A stretch of DNA of 64,000 nt from Saccharibacillus alkalitolerans. Its GTDB lineage: Bacteria > Bacillota > Bacilli > Paenibacillales > Paenibacillaceae. The translations under genes and the position numbers were made by a program. The DNA lies in the NCBI RefSeq assembly GCF_011090185.1, contig NZ_JAAFGS010000007.1:186001-250000 (forward strand), read 5' to 3'. Under the pieces are notes generated by a model. It saw only the letters and a list, made by a program, of their open reading frames with translations. It had not been told where the DNA came from and did not search any database. Positions 52,067 through 61,422 of this stretch are shown here, piece by piece (the first letter of the stretch is position 1; every line of letters starts with the position of its first letter).

Positions 52067-52747
52067 TTATCCATGCCGCGGGACCTTGTTCCGCAAATAC
52101 TCGAAGTCTCCTTGGAGGCTGTCGCGGACCGCTTGTTCCTGCTCGAACGAGTTCCGGTTGGCGCGCTCGCGCAGCTCGCCGCGGATGCTTTCCTTCAAGG
52201 CATCGTCTGCCGAAGCGATGTCGAGTGTCCCGTACCGTTCTTCCCATTCCTCTTGAACTTCGCGGGCGTTCATGATCTCGTAGGCGACGAGAGCGGCGTC
52301 TTTGCGCACGACCGCGCTCGCGCCGAGCGCGTTGAGCCGACTGCTGAGACTGATCTCGTTATGCTCGCGCGCCAGAGCCAGCAGCGCCCATTCGTCTTCG
52401 TTCAGCTTGGCGGCAATCGCTTCGATCATCCCGGATTCCTCGACGATCTGCTTGGCGTTAAGCCCGGCGTCGAGCAGCGGACCGGTGTAACCGCCGATCA
52501 GGCTGCCGATCGGTCCGGACAAGACGGAGACGAGCGAGTCGATCAGATCGTTCGTCAAATGCCGGGCGTCTTCTTCGTCCCCGGAAAAACGGTAATCGCG
52601 TTCGGCTGCGATTCTGCCGGAAGCTTTGCGCAGCGCTGCGGCCTGAAGCACCGCATATTCTTCCGTAACCGGGCGGTCTTTCAAACGGTCCAGCGCCGTG
52701 CTCAGCAGATGTTCCTGCTTGAAGGTCATGAATACGATATTGTCCAT
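52067..52747 (-). CDS. DUF1269-like protein
   Basis: 226 aa from the ATG at 52747 (GGAGG five bases upstream); an in-frame ATG at 52759 has no room for a ribosome site. A ferredoxin-like start (MDNIVFMTFKQEHLLSTALDRL), then a Gly-rich hydrophobic stretch SGPIGSLIGGYTGPLLDAG near residue 80, and ALLALAREH, as in DUF1269 membrane-associated proteins. The C-terminal half is charged and helical. Function unknown. Confidence 0.7.
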   Translation of the reverse strand: MDNIVFMTFKQEHLLSTALDRLKDRPVTEEYAVLQAAALRKASGRIAAERDYRFSGDEEDARHLTNDLIDSLVSVLSGPIGSLIGGYTGPLLDAGLNAKQIVEESGMIEAIAAKLNEDEWALLALAREHNEISLSSRLNALGASAVVRKDAALVAYEIMNAREVQEEWEERYGTLDIASADDALKESIRGELRERANRNSFEQEQAVRDSLQGDFEYLRNKVPRHG

Positions 52748-52930
52748 TAGAGCCTCCATCCTTTCGCCGCGTTCGGCCGATCCGAATCTTCGGACTTTTC
52801 TACTATTGTTTTAAAGTCGTTTTTTGCGTTTCAATCAGCGGCTGTACTAAAATGAATGAGAATCCGCATCGTTTCGTCGAAGCGGACGCAATCCGGACAA
52901 TGATATCCGATTCGTATTGAAATAAGGGGG

Positions 52931-54178
52931 ATGGCGATGGGGTCGAAAAATTTGGCGGGAATCTCGCTGCTCGTAATGGCCGCGGGCTTTGTGGCCTGTT
53001 TGTTTCTGCCGGAGAATACCTGGACGTTTCTGCTGATCGGCGGGTTCGAAGCGGGCCTTGTCGGCGGTCTGGCGGACTGGTTCGCCGTCACGGCGCTGTT
53101 CCGGCACCCGATGGGCATCCCGATCCCGCATACTTCGCTGCTGCTGAAGAACAAAGGGCGGATCGTGGACTCGCTGGTGTCCGCAATGGAGACCGAGCTG
53201 CTGAACAAAGAGAGCATTACCCGGCAGCTGAGCAAGCTTAATCTGATTCACGGGGCCGGAAAAATGCTGACCCGCATGATGGCGCGCAAGCGTACGCGGC
53301 AGCAGGTGCTCGATTATGCGGCGGAAGCCATCGCGAAGCTGCCGCTCGAAAAGGCGGTGGAGCCGGTACGCGAGGCGGCGGCGAATTATATTCGCGGCGT
53401 CGACGCGGCGGGCCTGGCCGACCGCGCGCTCACCAAGGTGCTGAACGACGGCTACGAGATTCGGCTGTTCGATTATGCGCTGGGCGAAGCGAAAAAGTGG
53501 GTGCTGCGGCCGGAAACGAAGGATACGATGGGCGCGCTGGCGCTCGAGCAGCTCTCGAACGCGAAAGTCGGCGGCTTCACGGGATTCGCTTTCCAGGCTT
53601 TTGCGGGCATGGTGAACGAAGATAAACTGGGCTCCATGATCCAGTCCATGCTGAACGCGGGCATCGACTCCCTGCTCGATCCCTACGGCGAGCAGCGGTT
53701 GGCGATTTTGCGCGAAGTCCGCGTGAAGCTGTTCGAAGCGGCCGGCGACGAAGAGAAGCTGGAGTATGTGCGCGGGCAGGTGCTGGAAGTGCTGCAGGAA
53801 GCGAGCACGGCGGCGTTTATCCGGGAAAATCTGGAGAAGCTGCGCGAGTTCGCTCTGGCCAAGACGGCGGAAGAACGCGCCAAAGGCGGACGAATCGTAT
53901 TCCGTCTTTATGCGTCGGCCGTGCGAAGCATGGCGTCGGAGCCGGAGCGGATCGAAATGTGGGAAGAAAAGACGCGGGGCGCGATCACGCGGATCGCCGA
54001 AGAGAATCACTACCGGATCGGCCAACTGGTGCGGGACAACGTGGAGCGGATGGACGACAAGCAGCTGGTCGAGATGCTGGAAGAAAAAATCGGGAAAGAC
54101 CTGCAGTGGATTCGCGTGAACGGTGCGGTATGCGGCTTTGTCGTAGGTATTATTTTATCGATTATTCAGTTGATATAA
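52931..54178 (+). CDS. DUF445-family membrane protein
   Basis: 415 aa; ATG at 52937 is an equally likely start, better spaced from AAGGGGG. DUF445 hallmark LIGGFEAGLVGGLADWFAVTALFRHPMGIPIPHT (quoted in parts: GGLADWFAVTALF, HPMGIPIPHT) near residues 35-70, after one membrane helix. A long helical region rich in basic and acidic residues follows, ending in a final helix (CGFVVGIILSIIQLI). YheB-like proteins of this family are found in spore formers; the role is unknown. Confidence 0.88.
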   Translation: MAMGSKNLAGISLLVMAAGFVACLFLPENTWTFLLIGGFEAGLVGGLADWFAVTALFRHPMGIPIPHTSLLLKNKGRIVDSLVSAMETELLNKESITRQLSKLNLIHGAGKMLTRMMARKRTRQQVLDYAAEAIAKLPLEKAVEPVREAAANYIRGVDAAGLADRALTKVLNDGYEIRLFDYALGEAKKWVLRPETKDTMGALALEQLSNAKVGGFTGFAFQAFAGMVNEDKLGSMIQSMLNAGIDSLLDPYGEQRLAILREVRVKLFEAAGDEEKLEYVRGQVLEVLQEASTAAFIRENLEKLREFALAKTAEERAKGGRIVFRLYASAVRSMASEPERIEMWEEKTRGAITRIAEENHYRIGQLVRDNVERMDDKQLVEMLEEKIGKDLQWIRVNGAVCGFVVGIILSIIQLI

Positions 54179-54247
54179 AACTTTTTTGGAACATTTATTG
54201 AAAAAAGGACGGATATGCTTCGCGGAATGTTTTCCGTGCTGCGTCCA

Positions 54248-54291
54248 AAGCCCGGCAAGCGTGCGAAAGTCGCGCCAGCCGGGCTTTTTTT
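54248..54291 (+). terminator. Rho-independent terminator
   Basis: AAGCCCGGC / GCCGGGCTT stem with a 21-nt loop and T7. Confidence 0.85.
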
Positions 54292-54497
54292 GCGGAAAAC
54301 GCCGGTTCGAAGCGGACGAGCGGAGAGGGCGGGAGAAGGCAGCCGGCAGCCTCTTTTTCAAAAAAAAGCAAACGGAAAGGCAACCTTCTCCGCTGTTTAA
54401 ACGTCAAACATTCAGGGGAATGATACAGAGACCGTGCAAGCTGGGGTATGACGCATCTTCAACCCCAATCAGCCGAAAACGAAGGGAGATCAAAAAA

Positions 54498-57167
54498 ATG
54501 AACAAAAAAATCAGTGCAGCCGTACTCGCGGGAGCGCTTTTGATGTCCGCGGGAGCCGCGCAGTCCGCCAACGCGGCGCCGAATATCAAAATCTTCATCG
54601 ACGGGGTCGAGCTGAAATCGACGCAGCCGCCGATCGCCCAAGGCAGCCGAACGCTGGCGCCTCTGCGCAGCATTTTCCAGGGCCTCAACGCCAAAGTGCA
54701 GTGGAACCAGAAGACGCAGACGATTACGGCCTACAAAGGCAGCAATACGATCGTGCTTAAGATCGGCTCCAAGGTCGCTACGGTCAACGGCCAGAAGGTA
54801 ACCCTTGATGTGCCGGCCAAAGCGATCCGCGGCAATACGGTCGTTCCGCTGCGTTTCATCAGCGAATCGCTCGGACAGGATGTCCGCTGGAACGCGGCAT
54901 CGCAAAGCGTCATCATCACGACCACTCCGGAACTTGCGGCTCCGACGTCCGTGTCGGTGCGCAGCCTCGGCCAGTACGGCGACGGACGCGACCTGCAGGT
55001 ATCGTTCACGAAATCCGCCGATGAGTCGTACGTCGATCATTACCGTCTGTTCGTCGTGAAGTCGGGTACGCCGCTTACCGCGCAGACGGCGAAAACGTCG
55101 CTCAACTATACGACGGTTCTGCCGAACGGATCCAATCAGAACGTGACGCTGAACACGAACATCAAAGACAGCAGCGGAGATTCGCTCAAGCCGGGTCAAG
55201 CCTACCAAGTCTACGTAGCCGCGATCGGCAATAACTATGCCGGCGGCGGGGTCGAAGTGTCTTCCGCGTCTTCGGCCGTAACGCTGAGCGCAGGCACGCA
55301 GGGTGCTATTCCTACCGCGGTAAAAGCGACCGATACGGGCGATTACCGGGACGGACGCGATCTGACGGTCAGCTTCGCGAAAGCTCAGAACGAGTCGGAC
55401 ATCTCGGGCTACCGCGTCTTCGTGGTCAGAACGGCGAATGCGGGTTCCTTCAATCTGTCGGCAGCCAATGCCGTACCGGCGCAAAATTATACGACGGTCC
55501 CTAAAGGTTCGGCTGCGCCGAGCGTGACGCTGACTTCGCAAAGCCGCGACACGGCCGGCAACCCGATCCAGAACGGCGTGCCTTACACGGTCTTCGTCAT
55601 GGGAGTGAGCTCGTCGAACACGGCGGCAAACAACACGCTTTCGGCCGCTTCGGCTTCCGTGACGTTGGCGACCTCCGGTTCGGACGTATCCGCGTCGAAC
55701 GTGGCGGCGAGCGACGTCAGCGACTACGGCGACGGACGCGACCTGCGCGTAACGTTCAATCGGGCCGACAATGAAGCGAACGTGAACCAGTACCGCGTCA
55801 TGGTCGTCAAGGATTCGAAAGCTTCCAACTTCAACATCAACTCGGCCAACGCCGTAACGAGCGCCAATTATACGGCCATCAATAAAACGGGCGGCAACAT
55901 CTCGCAGACGCTGAGCTCTTCCGCGCGCGATACGGACGGGGATCCGATCCGCAACGGCATCGCTTACCGCGTTTACGTCCTGACGGTAGGAGCCGGTACG
56001 TCGACCAGCACCAACGTGCTGTCGAACGTGTCGCAGCCGATCACCCTGGGCGGCAACAACGTAGGAACGGCGCTGACTCCGGTGCTCAGCGACGGCGGCA
56101 ACTACGGCGACGGACGCGACCTGCTCGTGACGTTCGGACGGGCGTCCGACGAGAGCAGCGTATCGGAATACCGAGTTCTGGTCGTGAAATCGGCCAGCGC
56201 GTCGAACTTTAACCTGGCATCCGCCGTGTCCGTACCTGCGGCCAACTATACGGTACTGCCGAGAACGGGCGCGAACCAAAGCACGTTCCTGAACGCTTCG
56301 ACCCGCGATGTGAACGGCGAGCCGATCCGCAACGGCGTCGCTTACCGGGTATTCGTTCTCTCGGTCGGAACGGGGAACTCGAATAACAACGCGAACTTCG
56401 CCCTGTCGGGAGTATCCAACGCCGTAACGCTGTCGAACGGATCGGCTGTCGCCGGCGCGACGAACGTTGCCGCAACGGCGAACAACCTGACAGGCAACGC
56501 CAGCGACGTGGAAGTGACGTTCACGCGTTCTTCGGAAGAAGCGGATGTGAGCGAATACCGCATTCTGGCCGTCCCTTCGAACCAGTCGGGATCGTACAGT
56601 CTGGCCAACGCCAATGCGGCGCCTTACTACACGACGGTGTCGGCATCGGGCAGCGGACAGGTTCGCCAAGCGCTTAACGCCAACAGCCGCGACGTGAACG
56701 GCAGCCTGATCTCCAACAACGGCGCATACCGCTTCTACGTCCTGACCGTCTCGAAGAACGGCGCCAACGTGCTGTCGGATCGCTCGAACGAGATTTCGCT
56801 CAGCGAAGCGGGCGTGCCTGCGGCGACCAACGTCAGAACGTCGGCCAGCGGCCAGAGCGTGACGGTAAGCTTTGCGCCTCCGGCAAACGCCGCGGGCACG
56901 GCTTACTACAATGTTATGCTCGTACCGTCGAACGCGGCCGCGAACTTCACGGTCGGCCAGGCGAGCGCGGTTACGGGTTCGAACGCTAAATATTCGACCG
57001 GCGGCAACGTGTCCTTTACGGTGAACAGCGACCGCGACGCCTTCGGCAACGTGCTGCAGGCGGGCGTGCAGTATCGCGCGTTCGTTCTCTCGGTAGCCAA
57101 CGGCAGCCAGGCGACAGGCAACGCTCTGTCCGAGAACACCGCCAACGACTTCTCTCTCACCAACTAA
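54498..57167 (+). CDS. Secreted copper-amine-oxidase-N domain protein with six tandem repeats
   Basis: 889 aa from the ATG at 54498 (GGGAG upstream). Signal peptide to about residue 27. Residues 30-145 are a CuAO N1-like stalk domain (IKIFIDGVELKS, LAPLRSIFQGLNAKVQW, VVPLRFISESLGQDVRW), common in Paenibacillus surface proteins. Six repeats of about 115-125 residues follow; the first four share YGDGRDLxVxF-type starts, all six have a middle Y-R-x-x-V strand pair, and repeats 2-5 have RDxxGxxIxN. They look like fibronectin-III-like beta domains. No catalytic domain or SLH anchor. Monocistronic. Confidence 0.8.
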   Translation: MNKKISAAVLAGALLMSAGAAQSANAAPNIKIFIDGVELKSTQPPIAQGSRTLAPLRSIFQGLNAKVQWNQKTQTITAYKGSNTIVLKIGSKVATVNGQKVTLDVPAKAIRGNTVVPLRFISESLGQDVRWNAASQSVIITTTPELAAPTSVSVRSLGQYGDGRDLQVSFTKSADESYVDHYRLFVVKSGTPLTAQTAKTSLNYTTVLPNGSNQNVTLNTNIKDSSGDSLKPGQAYQVYVAAIGNNYAGGGVEVSSASSAVTLSAGTQGAIPTAVKATDTGDYRDGRDLTVSFAKAQNESDISGYRVFVVRTANAGSFNLSAANAVPAQNYTTVPKGSAAPSVTLTSQSRDTAGNPIQNGVPYTVFVMGVSSSNTAANNTLSAASASVTLATSGSDVSASNVAASDVSDYGDGRDLRVTFNRADNEANVNQYRVMVVKDSKASNFNINSANAVTSANYTAINKTGGNISQTLSSSARDTDGDPIRNGIAYRVYVLTVGAGTSTSTNVLSNVSQPITLGGNNVGTALTPVLSDGGNYGDGRDLLVTFGRASDESSVSEYRVLVVKSASASNFNLASAVSVPAANYTVLPRTGANQSTFLNASTRDVNGEPIRNGVAYRVFVLSVGTGNSNNNANFALSGVSNAVTLSNGSAVAGATNVAATANNLTGNASDVEVTFTRSSEEADVSEYRILAVPSNQSGSYSLANANAAPYYTTVSASGSGQVRQALNANSRDVNGSLISNNGAYRFYVLTVSKNGANVLSDRSNEISLSEAGVPAATNVRTSASGQSVTVSFAPPANAAGTAYYNVMLVPSNAAANFTVGQASAVTGSNAKYSTGGNVSFTVNSDRDAFGNVLQAGVQYRAFVLSVANGSQATGNALSENTANDFSLTN
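54950..57164 (+). repeat. Six tandem protein-domain repeats
   Basis: Units begin near 54950, 55310, 55684, 56060, 56455 and 56815. Units 2-4 are most alike (DGRDL, Y-R-V, IxNG-x-x-Y-x-V); units 5 and 6 have drifted and lost the DGRDL motif. Confidence 0.8.
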
Positions 57168-57224
57168 AAGCGGCAAGGCATGAACGAAAAGGCGGGTCTG
57201 CTCCTCTCGGAGCAGCCGCTCGAA

Positions 57225-57262
57225 AGAAGCTTCCGGAGCGAATCCGGAAGCTTCTTTTTTTA
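57225..57262 (+). terminator. Rho-independent terminator
   Basis: AGAAGCTTCCGG / CCGGAAGCTTCT stem followed by T-run. Confidence 0.9.
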
Positions 57263-57350
57263 TCTATTCATGAAATCGGCCGGACAATTTCTGACGGATT
57301 CGAAAAAAGAGTTGAAAAGTTTTGCGAGAATCGAATAGAATAACATAAAG

Positions 57351-57388
57351 GAAAGCGCTTTCTTGTCTATAAAAAGAAAACGTTTTCT
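57351..57388 (+). promoter_or_regulatory. Two LacI/CcpA-type palindromes upstream of GH74
   Basis: GAAAGCGCTTTC (57351-57362) and AGAAAACGTTTTCT (57375-57388) are perfect palindromes with central CG, centres 25 bp apart. Direct repeats CTTGTCTATA lie at 57363 and 57391. One may bind CcpA and the other a local LacI-type regulator, or both CcpA. Confidence 0.7.
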
Positions 57389-57430
57389 GCTTGTCTATAC
57401 ATACTTATACGAAGTACGGAGGGTTTGCGA

Positions 57431-59803
57431 ATGTGGAAAAAAGCCATAAGTTTGACGCTGGCCGCGGTCTTGAGCGCGCCGGTTCTGAGCACGGTCGCCG
57501 TGCCTGCGCATGCGGCGGACGTATCGAACAATGCGACGGACAAGACCGCCGAAAAAGGCGAAATGTACCAATGGGGACGCGCCAAAATAGTCGGAGGAGG
57601 ATTTATTCCGGGCATTATATACAACCAATCCGAGAAAGACCTCGTGTATGCCCGGACGGATATGGGCGGCGCGTACCGCTGGGTCCCGCAGACCCAGTCC
57701 TGGAAGCAGCTGATGAATTTCGTCGGTTTTGACGAATGGAATATGCTGGGCGTGGAAAGTCTGGCTACCGATCCTGTCGATCCGAACCGGGTATACGTCG
57801 CTTCCGGCACGTACACTAACGATTGGACGGATATGAACGGTGTCATTCTGCGCAGCGAAGACCGCGGAGAGACTTGGGCGCGTACCAACCTGCCTTTTAA
57901 ATTGGGAGGCAATATGCCCGGCCGTTCTATGGGCGAACGACTGGCCGTCGATCCCAATAATAACAAAGTCCTGCTGCTCGGAGCCCGAAGCGGCAACGGC
58001 CTGTGGCGGAGCAACGACTATGGCGCAACCTGGGCGAAGGTCAAAGGATTTAACGCCAAGCAGGGCGTGAAGGATTACTACGGAGACACGGTAGGCGCGG
58101 TCTGGATCGCCTACGACGCTTCGTCGGCCCGCCGCGGACAAACCACGCAGACTATTTATGTCGGCGTAGCCGACAAAGAACAAAGCATTTACCGCAGCAC
58201 CGACGGAGGCGTAACCTGGAGCCCGGTCGCCGGCCAACCGAAGCAGGGGTTCCTGCCTCACCACGGCACGATGTCTTCCGACGGTATGCTGTATATTACG
58301 TATAACGAGAATATCGGCCCTTACGACGGAGGAAAGGGAGCCGTCTGGAAGCTGAACACGAAGACCGGCAAATGGACCGATATCAGCCCGACCGGAAACA
58401 CGGAGAACCCGTACGGCGGTCTCGCGGTAGACGCCCGCAATCCGAATACGCTCATGGTCGCGACCATGAATAAATGGTGGCCGGACGAATTCATTTACCG
58501 CAGCACGGACGGAGGAAAGACCTGGAGATCGTTATGGTCGTTCGACGATAAAGGAGCGCGGGTCAACCGCTACGAGATCGATTATTCCTTATCCCCTTGG
58601 CTCGATTGGGGCGAGAAAAAAGAGCTCCCCGAAACGGCGCCCAAGCTCGGCTGGATGATCGGCGATCTGGAGATCGACCCGTTCGATTCCGACAAAATTC
58701 TGTACGGTACGGGCGCAACCTTGTACGGTTCGGACAATATCACGAATTTGGACAAAGGAAGCAAGGTTAATATCGAAGTCAAAGCCGACGGAATCGAGGA
58801 AACGGCGATTCTGGGTCTGATCAGTCCTCCTTCCGGTGCTCCGCTGCTCAGCGCGATGGGGGATATCGGCGGGTTCCGGCACGAAAGCCTCGATCACGCG
58901 CAGCCGATGATGACCGCACCGACTCTGGATACCAGCACCGATATCGATTATGCCGAATCCGATCCGAATATCGTCGTGCGCGTCGGCAACAGCTCGGGAG
59001 AAAAGCCGAGATTAGGCGTCTCGAAGGACAACGGCCGAACTTGGACGCCGGCGGCTAATTCCTGGAAAGTCCAAAAAGAAGACGATTCCACGGGCGGAGG
59101 CTCGGTCGCCGTGGCGGCCGACGGCTCGACGATTCTCTGGGCCCCGTCTCCCGCAAATGCGGAAGAAGCGCGTCCGGTGAGTTACTCGCGCGATTCCGGA
59201 CGGACCTGGACGGCTTCCAAAGGAGTTCCGAACGGAGCCATGGTATCGTCGGATCGCGTCAATGCTTCGATGTTCTACGCGTTCTCGAACGGCAAATTCT
59301 ATGTGAGCCGCGACGGAGGGGCGACGTTTGCCGACTCGGGAGCGACCGGACTTCCGCTGCGCCTGAGCAGCAAGTTCAAAGCGATGCCGGGCAAAGAAGG
59401 AGAGATCTGGCTGGGCGCGGCGCGGGATAACAGCAGCGAGAGCAACGCTTACGGACTGTTCCGTTCCGTTGACGGTGGACGCACATTCGAGAAGCTGCAA
59501 AGCGTAGCCGAAGCCGCAACGATCGGATTCGGCAAAGCGGCGCCGGGCCGAGAAAATATGGCGCTCTACAGTTACGCGAGAGTGCCGGGCGCCCCTTACG
59601 GCGTATACCGGTCCGACGATGAAGGAGCGAGCTGGACTCGCCTCAACGACGACGATCACCAATTCGGCTCGGCCAATTCCGCCATTACCGGCGATGCGCG
59701 CGTTTACGGGCGTGTCTACGTGGGTACCAACGGACTGGGGATCGTGATCGGAGAGCCTCAGACGTCGCCTGCGGCTCCTGCCGGAGCTCCGGCAAAGCAG
59801 TAA
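57431..59803 (+). CDS. Secreted GH74 xyloglucanase
   Basis: 790 aa from the ATG at 57431, six bases after GGAGGG. Signal peptide to AHA (about residue 27). Two seven-bladed beta-propellers with BNR/Asp-box motifs (YRSTDGGVTWSP, YRSTDGGKTWRS, YSRDSGRTWT, YVSRDGGATF, FRSVDGGRTF, YRSDDEGASWT). Catalytic Asp candidates: the one in ARTDMGGAYRW at the start of the catalytic domain and the one in SAMGDIGGFRH. It cleaves the beta-1,4-glucan backbone of xyloglucan outside the cell. No carbohydrate-binding module or SLH domain follows. Confidence 0.93.
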   Translation: MWKKAISLTLAAVLSAPVLSTVAVPAHAADVSNNATDKTAEKGEMYQWGRAKIVGGGFIPGIIYNQSEKDLVYARTDMGGAYRWVPQTQSWKQLMNFVGFDEWNMLGVESLATDPVDPNRVYVASGTYTNDWTDMNGVILRSEDRGETWARTNLPFKLGGNMPGRSMGERLAVDPNNNKVLLLGARSGNGLWRSNDYGATWAKVKGFNAKQGVKDYYGDTVGAVWIAYDASSARRGQTTQTIYVGVADKEQSIYRSTDGGVTWSPVAGQPKQGFLPHHGTMSSDGMLYITYNENIGPYDGGKGAVWKLNTKTGKWTDISPTGNTENPYGGLAVDARNPNTLMVATMNKWWPDEFIYRSTDGGKTWRSLWSFDDKGARVNRYEIDYSLSPWLDWGEKKELPETAPKLGWMIGDLEIDPFDSDKILYGTGATLYGSDNITNLDKGSKVNIEVKADGIEETAILGLISPPSGAPLLSAMGDIGGFRHESLDHAQPMMTAPTLDTSTDIDYAESDPNIVVRVGNSSGEKPRLGVSKDNGRTWTPAANSWKVQKEDDSTGGGSVAVAADGSTILWAPSPANAEEARPVSYSRDSGRTWTASKGVPNGAMVSSDRVNASMFYAFSNGKFYVSRDGGATFADSGATGLPLRLSSKFKAMPGKEGEIWLGAARDNSSESNAYGLFRSVDGGRTFEKLQSVAEAATIGFGKAAPGRENMALYSYARVPGAPYGVYRSDDEGASWTRLNDDDHQFGSANSAITGDARVYGRVYVGTNGLGIVIGEPQTSPAAPAGAPAKQ

Positions 59804-59839
59804 GGGCAACTCGCGGCAGCAGGGAATCGTTTTAAAACG

Positions 59840-59879
59840 AACACCGGATAACCTCGATGGTGGGGGCTATCCGGTGTTT
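59840..59879 (+). terminator. Rho-independent terminator
   Basis: AACACCGGATA / TATCCGGTGTT stem, 18-nt loop, short T-rich tail. Confidence 0.75.
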
Positions 59880-59980
59880 GTCGTTTGTCACGTCGAAGAG
59901 GCTGTATTATAATGAAAGTTGTTTTTGATTTTTCATCTCATTTCATTTTCACCACTACTTAAACCGAAGGGAAGACTCCG

Positions 59981-60325
59981 ATGCTGCCGATTCAACCGCA
60001 AACCGTCCAAGAGCTGCTGGACAAGCTGAGAAACCAGGAGCTGTATCTGCATCTCGAGCTGACCAACGGCGCCTATACGTTCGACCGCGACCGTTCGAAG
60101 CTCGTCGCTTCGAACCTGATCCGCAACGTCAAAGTCAGCTACTCGCACGGGTCGATCTCCGGGAGCGGTCCCTACCGCGTCGGACTGAAAATGCCGGAGG
60201 GCTGGATTTACGCCGAAGGACTGACGCATTACGAAGAAAGCGAGACGGAGAGAGCCATCCTGGCGGGCAACGACCGCGACGGTAAGCTGGTCGTCAGTCT
60301 GATGCTGAGCCCCGAGCCGTTCTAG
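59981..60325 (+). CDS. yojF: YojF-family (DUF1806) protein
   Basis: 114 aa. It matches B. subtilis YojF in length and pattern: VQELLDKLRNQELYLHLELTNGAY, SNLIRNVKVSYSHGSISG, GPYRVGLKMPEGWIYAEGLTHYE and a C-terminal LVVSLMLSPEPF. YojF is a small beta protein of unknown role always found next to yojG/bshB2, as here. Link to bacillithiol metabolism is by context. Confidence 0.88.
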   Translation: MLPIQPQTVQELLDKLRNQELYLHLELTNGAYTFDRDRSKLVASNLIRNVKVSYSHGSISGSGPYRVGLKMPEGWIYAEGLTHYEESETERAILAGNDRDGKLVVSLMLSPEPF

Positions 60326-60410
60326 AACGCCGCCGCTTATTTCGCGATTCGCTTGAATATACGAATATATTTTACCAAAGCGGCTTCGCCGCATCCGGAA
60401 AGGAGCAGGT

Positions 60411-61091
60411 ATGCCCGTGGAACGCCATGTTTTAATCATATTCCCCCATCCCGACGACGAGTCTTTTACCGTGTCCGGCACTGCCGCGTATCACCTGCAC
60501 AACGGAACGCCGGTAACCTATGCGTGCCTGACCATGGGACAGCTGGGCCGCAATCTGGGCAATCCGCCGTTCGCGAACCGCGTGACGCTGCCGACCATCC
60601 GCCGCGCCGAACTCGAAGCGTCCTGCGCGGCGATCGGCATCACCGATCTGCGCACGCTCGGTTTTCACGATAAAATGATCGAATTCGAGGACCGCGAGCT
60701 GCTGGACGGCAAGATCCGCGAGCTGATCGAAGAGCTGAACCCATCGTTGATCCTGACTTTCCATCCGCTGTACAGCGTGCATCCCGACCACGACGCCTGC
60801 GGCGCCGCGGTGGTACGCGTCCTGGAGGCGATGAAGCCGAAGGACCGGCCGAAGCTGCATGTGGTCGCCTTCGCGAAGGGCCATGAGCGCGCGCTCGGTC
60901 CCGCGGATGTCCACGTGGATATCCGACTATTCCTCGAACAGAAGGTCGGCTCGATCAAGGCGCATAAATCGCAGTTCCATACGGATCCCGTGTTCGAAGG
61001 CCGTTCCGTGCACGATCCGGTTCTGCGCGAGCGCTTCGCGAGCGAGAAATTCTGGACGTACAAATTCGATCCTCATCCGGGCAAGCAATAA
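60411..61091 (+). CDS. bshB2: Bacillithiol biosynthesis deacetylase BshB2
   Basis: 226 aa, start behind AAAGGAGC. LmbE-like zinc deacetylase: HVLIIFPHPDDESFTVSG (HPDDE zinc motif), TMGQLGRNLGNPPFANR, RRAELEASCAAIG and the second zinc region HPLYSVHPDHDACG. It removes acetate from N-acetylglucosaminyl-malate, the second step of bacillithiol synthesis, or deacylates bacillithiol conjugates. Second gene of yojF-bshB2. Confidence 0.93.
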   Translation: MPVERHVLIIFPHPDDESFTVSGTAAYHLHNGTPVTYACLTMGQLGRNLGNPPFANRVTLPTIRRAELEASCAAIGITDLRTLGFHDKMIEFEDRELLDGKIRELIEELNPSLILTFHPLYSVHPDHDACGAAVVRVLEAMKPKDRPKLHVVAFAKGHERALGPADVHVDIRLFLEQKVGSIKAHKSQFHTDPVFEGRSVHDPVLRERFASEKFWTYKFDPHPGKQ

Positions 61092-61221
61092 TAAGCTGCA
61101 GCGCCTAGGGCGAAGATTCGCTTCGCGAGAAAGGTACGGATAAAAAAAGCTTGCTCTCCGGCCGAAAATCCATTATTTTGACAGTAAGGGTATTTGAATA
61201 CTTGCAACGCTCGCGAAGCAC

Positions 61222-61266
61222 GCGGACGCACTCTTTCCATAGGGAAGAGGCGTCCGCTTTTTTGCG
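61222..61266 (+). terminator. Rho-independent terminator
   Basis: GCGGACGC..CTCTT / AAGAG..GCGTCCGC stem and T6 downstream of bshB2. The rest of 61092-61422 shows no gene. Confidence 0.85.
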
Positions 61267-61422
61267 TGCTGCGGGAGCGAAAGTAAGAACGTTCTTTGAA
61301 AACAAAAAAATGGGACTTTCCCAACCGATGCAACCAAGCGACAATAAAAGGGAAGCCGGATGCGGAGGGAGGCGGGAACAGACAAGATAAAACGAACGAA
61401 TCAAATGAAGGAGGAAGCAGAA

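Noticed and set aside
54459-57176. 905-codon antisense frame opposite the six-repeat surface protein
   Set aside because: Composition is Arg/Val-rich repeat shadow; the plus strand has the signal peptide, domains and ribosome site.
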